NCBI GenBank assembly: GCA_002480345.1
Contig: DLBY01000068.1
Span: 1 to 5,563, forward strand
Origin: Phycisphaerales bacterium UBA7812
GTDB taxonomy: Bacteria > Planctomycetota > Phycisphaerae > Phycisphaerales > UBA1924
Length of the DNA stretch: 5,563 bases
Direction: 5' to 3'
Position numbers and translations under genes: made by a program. The notes beneath the pieces were generated by a model, which was not told the origin of the DNA, ran no database searches, and was given only the letters and a program-made list of their open reading frames with translations. Below, piece after piece: positions 5,328-5,563 of this stretch. Numbering within the stretch: position 1 is the first letter of the stretch; every line of letters starts with the position of its first letter.

Positions 5328-5563
5328 ATGCCCGAGTTGCCCGAGGTCGAGACGCTGCGCCGGTCGCTCGAACCCCTGCTGTCGGGGCGGTCGCTGTCGC
5401 GCCCGCGTGTCACCCGCCGCGACATGCTGTGCGCGCCGGGCGATCCCGCGGGCGGGTTCTCCCGCAGCCGAACCGTCCGCACGCCTGTGCGCCTCGACCC
5501 GGCCTGGCTGCTCACGGGCGCGACGATCGCGCGCCTGACCAGGCACGGCAAGCAGCTCGGGAT
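5328..5563 (+). CDS. mutM: Formamidopyrimidine-DNA glycosylase, N-terminal part (cut by window edge)
   Basis: This is the first 78 residues of Fpg/MutM, the base-excision repair enzyme that removes 8-oxoguanine and ring-opened purines and cleaves the abasic site. The start MPELPEVETLRRSLEPLLSG is diagnostic: after Met removal, Pro is the catalytic N-terminal nucleophile and the next Glu is catalytic. RHGKQLG (72-78) matches the segment carrying the conserved Lys (Lys57 in E. coli, RRAKYLL), here residue 75 counting Met. About 17 more residues than in E. coli separate the start from this Lys, as a Pro/Gly/Arg-rich segment around residues 32-54. ATG 5328 must be the start because the Pro has to follow Met directly. 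It lies 26 bases after tadA and is probably co-transcribed. The helix-two-turn-helix and zinc finger would lie beyond the edge. Confidence 0.96.
   Translation, partial: MPELPEVETLRRSLEPLLSGRSLSRPRVTRRDMLCAPGDPAGGFSRSRTVRTPVRLDPAWLLTGATIARLTRHGKQLG

Overview
The window is GC-rich, densely coding chromosomal DNA. It most likely comes from a planctomycete, possibly of the Phycisphaerae type. The evidence is an ECF sigma factor paired with a one-helix anti-sigma protein, a TatC with a large periplasmic insertion and a long acidic tail, and a formamidopyrimidine-DNA glycosylase with an extra N-terminal segment. This placement is an inference from protein character; no rRNA or other marker gene is present. 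There are no tRNA genes, CRISPR arrays, insertion sequences or phage genes.

Layout. The left two thirds is read on the minus strand. In order of transcription it holds an ECF sigma factor (2872-3522), a single-pass membrane protein that looks like its anti-sigma factor (2117-2806), and an exported PDZ-domain protein with a long acidic coiled coil (758-1957). A strong Rho-independent terminator follows (496-538). Further along the same strand comes the start of a MoxR-type AAA+ ATPase (1-387), which runs off the left edge. The right third is read on the plus strand: tatC (3635-4822), tadA (4819-5301, overlapping tatC by 4 bases) and the start of mutM/fpg (5328 to the edge).

How the genes may work together. 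The sigma, anti-sigma and PDZ genes look like one envelope-sensing unit: a cytoplasmic transcription factor, a membrane anchor that would hold it, and an exported PDZ protein that could sense or act outside the membrane. A sequence matching the general ECF promoter pattern (GGGAAC, 17-base spacer, CGTC) lies upstream of the sigma gene, as expected for autoregulation. It sits in the 112-base divergent region shared with tatC, next to a perfect 8-base inverted repeat with a T tract. The plus-strand genes are housekeeping: Tat protein export, tRNA wobble A-to-I editing and oxidised-guanine repair. Their overlap and short spacing suggest one transcript, but their functions are not obviously linked.

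The most interesting item is the sigma/anti-sigma/PDZ-coiled-coil operon with its candidate autoregulatory promoter. No clearly novel molecular machine is visible.
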